A DNA stretch of 64,000 nt from the NCBI RefSeq assembly GCF_958298935.1, contig NC_084929.1:30073501-30137500 (forward strand). The letters are read 5' to 3'. The DNA is from Phragmites australis. Lineage: Eukaryota > Streptophyta > Magnoliopsida > Poales > Poaceae. Position numbers and translations under genes: made by a program. Positions 59,071 to 64,000 of the stretch are shown in pieces; position 1 is the stretch's first letter; every line of letters begins with the position of its first letter. The notes beneath the pieces were generated by a model, which saw only the letters and a program-made list of their open reading frames with translations, did no database searches and was not told where the DNA came from.

Positions 59071-60140
59071 ACTACATGCAGACTTCTAGAGACACCAAGA
59101 CTCAATCAATAGTCATACAGTACAAACGACGACACTTCTTAACTAAAAACGGCTACTTCTTTGTGGATTTCAATGACTTATATGACCTCTTCAATCTTGA
59201 TGCCATGGACATATTGTTATTATGAATCTTCACATTGTAAGTCCCTTGACAACTGGATATTTATTAATTAATACTACTAAGTCTTGAATCTAACTATATT
59301 TTTATCTGTAGACACTTGATAAAAAGCAAAGAAGAATAAGGAGCCCATCGGATTTCTTGACCCTGAGGCCATTACAATCTTCGTCATCCAACTTCATACC
59401 GACTATGCTTTGGACTATGTGGCCAGGGCAATGCAATAATATTAAAAAAAAAATTGGATTACCTGTTGGGTGCCCACAACATCAGTAGTTATTGGGTCTT
59501 ACTAGTCATTTGCCTTAAGTGGAACTTGGTATGGTACCTCGACTCATCAAGACTAGTAGGACAAAAAGGCAAACCTAGAGAGCGTGATTACAGCGTTGTA
59601 AAAGGACTCATCGACATGTAAGTTCTGCATAGCTTAGTTATCATATTTAACTTTTCTAATATTCGAATATTCCTTAATCGATCCCTCTTCATGCATTGCT
59701 TTTGAGAAGTACCTTCGAGTTGATCCTGACTACAACACGAAAGATGATTATAGACTGACACACAAGACCAGTTTCACGGTAAATGCTACCAAACAGATTA
59801 CCAAATGCTCTATATTGCTGTTTTTTTTTCCTTTTGATCTAACAGTAGATTTTCTTGTCAGCGGTGCCACCAATAACCATCGGGCAACACCTGTGGATTC
59901 TATGTTGCGTGGAATATGCTATTCACGATCCGAGCAAAGGATGTGAAATCCTACGATATAATTTCAATACAAGATTATTCATAACTAATTTCAGTAATTA
60001 GTTTAATTTCATGATAACATGATATTGGTTACTCGTCAAATTATGTAGGATTTTTCAACTTGTTTTTTCGATAACGGATCGTCGAGTTCATGATGTTTGA
60101 AGTCATCAACCCATATGGCGAGTTGCACTATAGAAACCCT
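59046..60140 (+). pseudogene. Ulp1-like (C48) cysteine protease remnant inside the CACTA element
   Basis: The exon-like pieces are VDFNDLYDLFNLDAMDI (near 59170), YWVLLVICLKWNLVWYLDSS (59489-59548), a piece with YLRVDPDYNTKDDYRL (near 59711), and SGNTCGFYVAWNM (near 59890). The tail is IVEFMMFEVINPYGELHY (near 60080). The order is that of a Ulp1/SENP peptidase core: HW box, Asp in YLDS, and Gln..GNTCGxY with the nucleophile Cys. The catalytic His of the HW box is Tyr here, while Asp and Cys remain. A splice donor CAT|GTAAGT at 59617 suggests introns. Ulp1-type proteases cut SUMO. The domain is often carried by grass DNA transposons, where its role is unknown. Confidence 0.75.
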
Positions 60141-60648
60141 AGGTTATGAGATCTTATGTAATATGAATTGATTAGAACTTTGTAACATTTGCGATTCTGT
60201 GATGAATTGATCGAAATTTTGTAACATTTGCGATTCTGTGATGAAGTGAGTTCTTATATAAGTGTGTTTGTCGATATGAATTTGGATATATTATTGTTGT
60301 TTGCAGGGAGAAGACGACTGTCAAGTCCTGGCTATGCTCCAGGATACAGCCAGGAAACAGGAAAATTCGCAGGGTAACCTACATATAAATGATACGTAAC
60401 CTCTTTATCTGTCGCTTATATGTTACTTCACATAAGTGACATGTAAAGAGGTTACTCGTCACTTGTGTCTTTCTCCGGAGTACAAATGAGACACACGTCA
60501 ATGACGTTTACGATTATAACCCGTCACATATGATCTCATTGATGTAGTTTCTTATCTATTACTTATGACAGTTATAAGTAACATGTTCAAAATATCATTC
60601 ATAACTATTGTAATTCGTCATTATACCTTTTTTTTTCACGTAGTGTCT

Positions 60649-60952
60649 TATCCGAATTTATACTGGGAACCGCGTATCGTGAGCATTTGCCACTCGCTCT
60701 ATATGCACACTGTTCGTCGTGGATGGTGTCCGCACTACAGAGTAATGATATCGATCGTGTCATCGGTCATCACATATTGCGGAGTTCAACCAGACAGATT
60801 TTCCAAGATGGCGCAGGGCTGGGTCCCATAACCCACTTATCCTCTCTAATCATTTTTACCAGCTTTTCTGCGATAATGTACTACATGTGAGCTTACGATT
60901 AAGGCTGCTCAAACCTCTCCATCTTTGCTCATCTCACGAACAAACCGATCGG
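60649..60952. other. Right flank of the CACTA element
   Basis: Directly follows the TCT duplication. Nothing recognised. Confidence 0.5.
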
Positions 60953-61174
60953 TCACCGATGAAGCCGCGCGTGCAGGTCTTGCTGCATGCAGAAGAAACC
61001 ACAGTAAAGTTGACCAGTTCGGGGCTCTGAAAGTTTGGCAGAACATGCATTCCTCAAGGAGATCACTACTTCTAGAGCGTTCGTAGTAAAGGTTTTTACT
61101 GCACCGTATCGCGTGAACTTGATGAGCGAGCCATCCTCTTTCTGAATAGCCGAAGAGTAATTGTCTTCGTACAT
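60953..61174 (-). CDS. Small open frame, unrecognised (low support)
   Basis: 73 codons from an ATG at 61174. The sequence has protein-like composition with YSSAIQKEDGSLIKFTRYGA and VKTFTTNALEVVISLRN, so it could be an exon of a larger gene. No family could be named with confidence. Splice sites were not identified. It is listed because its composition differs from the surrounding noise; it may still be chance. Confidence 0.25.
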   Translation of the reverse strand: MYEDNYSSAIQKEDGSLIKFTRYGAVKTFTTNALEVVISLRNACSAKLSEPRTGQLYCGFFCMQQDLHARLHR

Positions 61175-62700
61175 ATATGCAGCAATGATCAGCTAGCGTA
61201 CAGTATAATAGTCGAGGGGAATACGTATACTGGACTCTTTGTGCTGCGAGAACGACAGGTTACTGATACGATGGTGCCCTACTATAAGGAGCCGTTTGAT
61301 AGCTGCCACTGTACAAACACAACAACAGCTCACAGTGATCACACTGGTCACTCGTGTCTATAGCGACGAGCAGACGACAGGTCACAATACTACAACACAA
61401 CAAGGGGTCCGGTCCGGGCCACCTATTTCTTCTTACCCATCATATCATCGCCACAGACCCACAGTGCTATGCTGATACTGTGCAGGCAAATGCAATCGAG
61501 GTTTTTGTCCGTCAGGATTGAACTTCATATGCTCATTTCGACTAGAAAAATAGTGGTCAATCTACCTAAACTACTGCAGATAATAGTGTGCTAATGCCAC
61601 GCTTGCTGCAGGGGCCCGTGTTCATTGATCGCATTACAGGTATGTTATTCTGTTTTGGAACGTTGTTTACGGCTCCAGCTACTTCAAGTGCCAGATGCCA
61701 ACCGAATTGTTCCAACAAAATTGTTGGCGATGGGTAAAGTCGTTTATAGAAATACAAATTTAAAAAAATATATCTAGTCATCAACTATGTATATCGAAAA
61801 TAATGACATAAGATTTTATACAGGTTCAAGTCTTCATTAAATAATAATATTATGTCATATTCCACTTAATTAATTTTATAAAAATACAATTACAATGGGT
61901 GTGTATATATAACTCTTATTTAACTCCCCACACTAAAGTATTCAATGCACTAAAAAAATAGTAAATTTACTTCACAACCGAAAAAGCCAGAAAAACCATC
62001 CCACAACAGGAAAAAGCAGTAATTTTACTTCTCCTACTTAGAAAAAATAGGAAAGTAGGCTATCCTTCAAGCCTTTAAATAATGGTTGTTTCATTCTCTC
62101 TCCTCTAATGCCCCACAAACCATTGCAGATCTCCAGATCCGATTTTGTAGCCAATGCCGGTGATGGTTATTTGAGAGGGTGGTGAATCCCTCCGTCTCGC
62201 TGCGCCCACTCCTCACTGTTCACTGATGAGCTGAGATGTCATCCATAGGTACAAGTACTCTCTATAGTCTCCACCATCAACCCAATCGATGTACTTGACG
62301 GCGGCGCAATGGCGGGTACATACGCTGCTCGGCCGTCTTCATACTCATAGACCTCAGCGGGCACTAACATGGTAGCACCACCCACGATTCTTGTAGTGCT
62401 TGTTGGGCCAAGCGACGACACGATGATCGTCATGCTCTTACCATCTCCTTCAATTCAAGCGTTGGGTTTCTTTTATGTACAATTTTGATCTTAAGTTAAT
62501 GTGATGCGTTGATGGAATATTTCTAAAATCTTTTTTATATAGAAAGAGATCTATTGAATCATGTATTATGGTAATTTTTCACATTTGTTTGGTTCAATTT
62601 TGAGTTGACAGATAATTCAGTTCATGTTTTCCCGTTCTTTTTATCTTCATGTTCTTTACTCAACTGAAAGCCATAATCGTCAGAACCAAAAAAAAAACTA
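61175..62700. other. Intergenic, nothing recognised
   Basis: No supported gene or element. Confidence 0.5.
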
Positions 62701-63660
62701 TAAGTAAAAGATGCAAATTGCAAACAGGAAACAATTATTGCTAGAACCGAAAAGGTATCAAGGAAACACTGAATTATTTCTGTTGTACATGGAAATTGTC
62801 TTTTCCTCAACCGGAAAAGATAATCCTCAAAACCGAAAAATGATGAAAATAATCATCAAAACACCCAAACAAATGATTTCACACATCACATTTATGATTA
62901 CTTGATCATTTTACCTATTTTTCATTTTCTTGATTACCCAGAGATTATCTCCATGATTTCCTTATTACTTTCCTTGTTTAGAGAGGAAATCTCACATACT
63001 GTTATCCCTTTCCTTGGTTGCCTAAGATTGTTTCCTAATTACATGATCAATTTCCTTATTTTGAGAGGAAATCTCGTAGGATGTTATTTCTCTGTACTCC
63101 ATATATGGCACTGCTGCCAACAACTATTTTCTGGTTTCTTAATAGGTTTTTTTCTTGTTTTATAACATGTGGTTTTCGGCATTCCTGTTTTATAATGCAT
63201 GTGTTCCCGTGTATAACGTGTGTTTCTGGCTTTTCGAGTTCTTAATAGGTGTTTTCTTGTTTATAATATGTGTTTTTCTATTATATAACGTGTGTTTCCG
63301 GGTTTCCGAATTCCTAATAGGTGTTTTCCTATTTCTTAATATATTATTTCCTTATTTTGCCAAGAGATGTTTTTCGATCGAGGAATATGTGTTTTCTGGT
63401 TTCTTAATAGATATTTTTCTATTTTACAACCTGTGTTCTCCGGCTTTCCTGATTTATAATAACTGTTTTCCTATTTTATAATAAGGATTTTTCAGTTATG
63501 AGATGAAAATTTCATGTGTTTCCCACCCACAAACTTGTTTGGTCACTCCAACACAAGTTTCCTATTTTTCCAATATGTGTTTTCCTGTTATTTAAAGTGT
63601 TTTTTTCCTATTTTATAATGTGCATTTTTCATGTTTTTCCCACCCGCTTCGGCAAGTTGG
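62701..63660. repeat. T-rich low-complexity stretch with degenerate short repeats
   Basis: From about 63120 on, variants of gtgttttcctattttataa and ggtttcttaatagg recur every 25-45 bp, giving long hydrophobic frames (for example 63155-63481) that are artefacts of the T-rich sequence. Before that the region is AT-rich with ccgaaaa/ggaaaa motifs. Confidence 0.6.
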
Positions 63661-63778
63661 ATTGGTCTGAGTGCTGGCGTGTGAAATATTATTTAAGGCG
63701 CGGCGTGTTAAATATTATTTAAGTTGGAGACTGAACAACGATTGCAATCAGCTGCAACTTTGTGCATAGAGGAGTTAC

Positions 63779-64000
63779 AACTATAAGCATAGGGTGATTG
63801 CAACTACATGTTACAACTACTGTTCAGTATATGATAACTAGATTTTCTACCATGTTGTAATTGTAATGTTCAGCATGTCGTAACTAGAGTGTCTATCATG
63901 TTGTAACTAGTCCACAATTAAAAATGCATGTCGTAACTATAGTGTCTATCATGCTGTAGCTAGATTGTCTACCATGTTATAACTAGAGTGTCTACCATGT
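63779..64000. repeat. Short tandem repeat array running off the window
   Basis: A ~23-bp degenerate unit of the form catgttgtaactagagtgtctac recurs, with gtgtctatcatg, gattgtctaccatg and gtcgtaactag variants, up to the last base. The array evidently continues beyond 64000. Confidence 0.8.

Larger units (their letters stand above)
57612..60645 (+). mobile_element. CACTA (En/Spm) transposon, complete ends, TCT target duplication
   Basis: Left end CACTACGTAAAA and right end, on the complement, CACTACGTGAAAAAA form the inverted termini. TCT flanks both sides (57609-57611 and 60646-60648), the 3-bp duplication expected for CACTA elements. Both arms (about 57660-57980 and 60370-60600) are packed with subterminal repeats of the type gtcacttatga/ataagtgac in both orientations, the binding sites of the element's regulatory protein. 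The 3034-bp body contains a TNP2-type N-terminal remnant and a Ulp1-like remnant but no central transposase core. It cannot move by itself. Confidence 0.9.

Noticed and set aside
63155..63481. 108-codon hydrophobic frame that could look like a membrane protein
   Set aside because: It is the translation of T-rich degenerate repeats, with Phe/Leu/Val from ttt and gtt words, and no independent support.
1..64000. CRISPR array, tRNA and rRNA genes, phage-type or bacterial defence systems
   Set aside because: No spaced direct repeats, cloverleaf gene, rRNA text or prokaryotic gene clusters were seen, and the DNA is clearly plant nuclear.

Overview
The window is nuclear DNA of a grass (Poaceae). 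The grounds are: split genes with GT-AG introns, GC-rich first exons, plant-only families (EPFL peptide, WEB/DUF827 coiled-coil protein, DUF688 protein, CIPK), and grass-type LTR retrotransposons, LINEs, CACTA and MITE DNA. The species cannot be fixed from sequence alone. Three genes look intact: a single-exon DUF688 gene (8785-9429, minus), a two-exon WEB-family gene (40788-43873, plus) and a three-exon EPFL4/5/6-type signalling-peptide gene (52836-54059, minus). The exon joins of the last two were worked out from splice sites and reading phase. Two truncated gene copies are also visible: a YKT6 SNARE fragment with introns (14108-15315, plus) and the first 37 codons of a CIPK kinase (49273-49386, minus).

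Layout. 1-4090 is AT-rich degenerate LTR-retrotransposon-like DNA with a tRNA-Met-type primer-binding site on the minus strand at 3627-3640. 4455-4770 is a tandem duplication. 6477-7989 is an element with long terminal inverted repeats and a GC-rich core (Mutator/Pack-MULE-like). 8785-9552 holds the DUF688 gene and its TATA box. 10028-10200 is an AT microsatellite beside CACTA-like subterminal DNA. 11285-12578 is a possible DNA transposon. 14108-15315 is the YKT6 fragment, followed by a LINE remnant on the minus strand (16010-18520). 20871-22146 holds two MITEs.

From 23284 to about 38208 lies a degenerate Ty1-copia element with both LTRs. It is split in its integrase/RT reading frame by a Ty3-gypsy insertion (26787-35288). 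The gypsy insertion has the order LTR - internal - LTR - short internal - truncated LTR. Its first internal region carries a long antisense gene of the plant mobile domain/'putative gypsy type transposon' type.

38570-40290 resembles a solo LTR containing an 89-bp triplication. The WEB gene follows, then a LINE ORF1 remnant with a zinc knuckle (44260-46830, minus), the CIPK fragment, and two LINE 3' tails (50655-51045 plus; 51388-51830 minus). The EPFL gene is next. At 57612-60645 is a CACTA transposon with matching ends and a TCT target duplication. It carries a TNP2-type N-terminal region joined to a Ulp1-like protease remnant. The window ends in low-complexity and short tandem repeats.

The genes do not form a pathway; they are independent loci separated by repeats. 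No prokaryote-style system, CRISPR array, rRNA or tRNA gene was seen.
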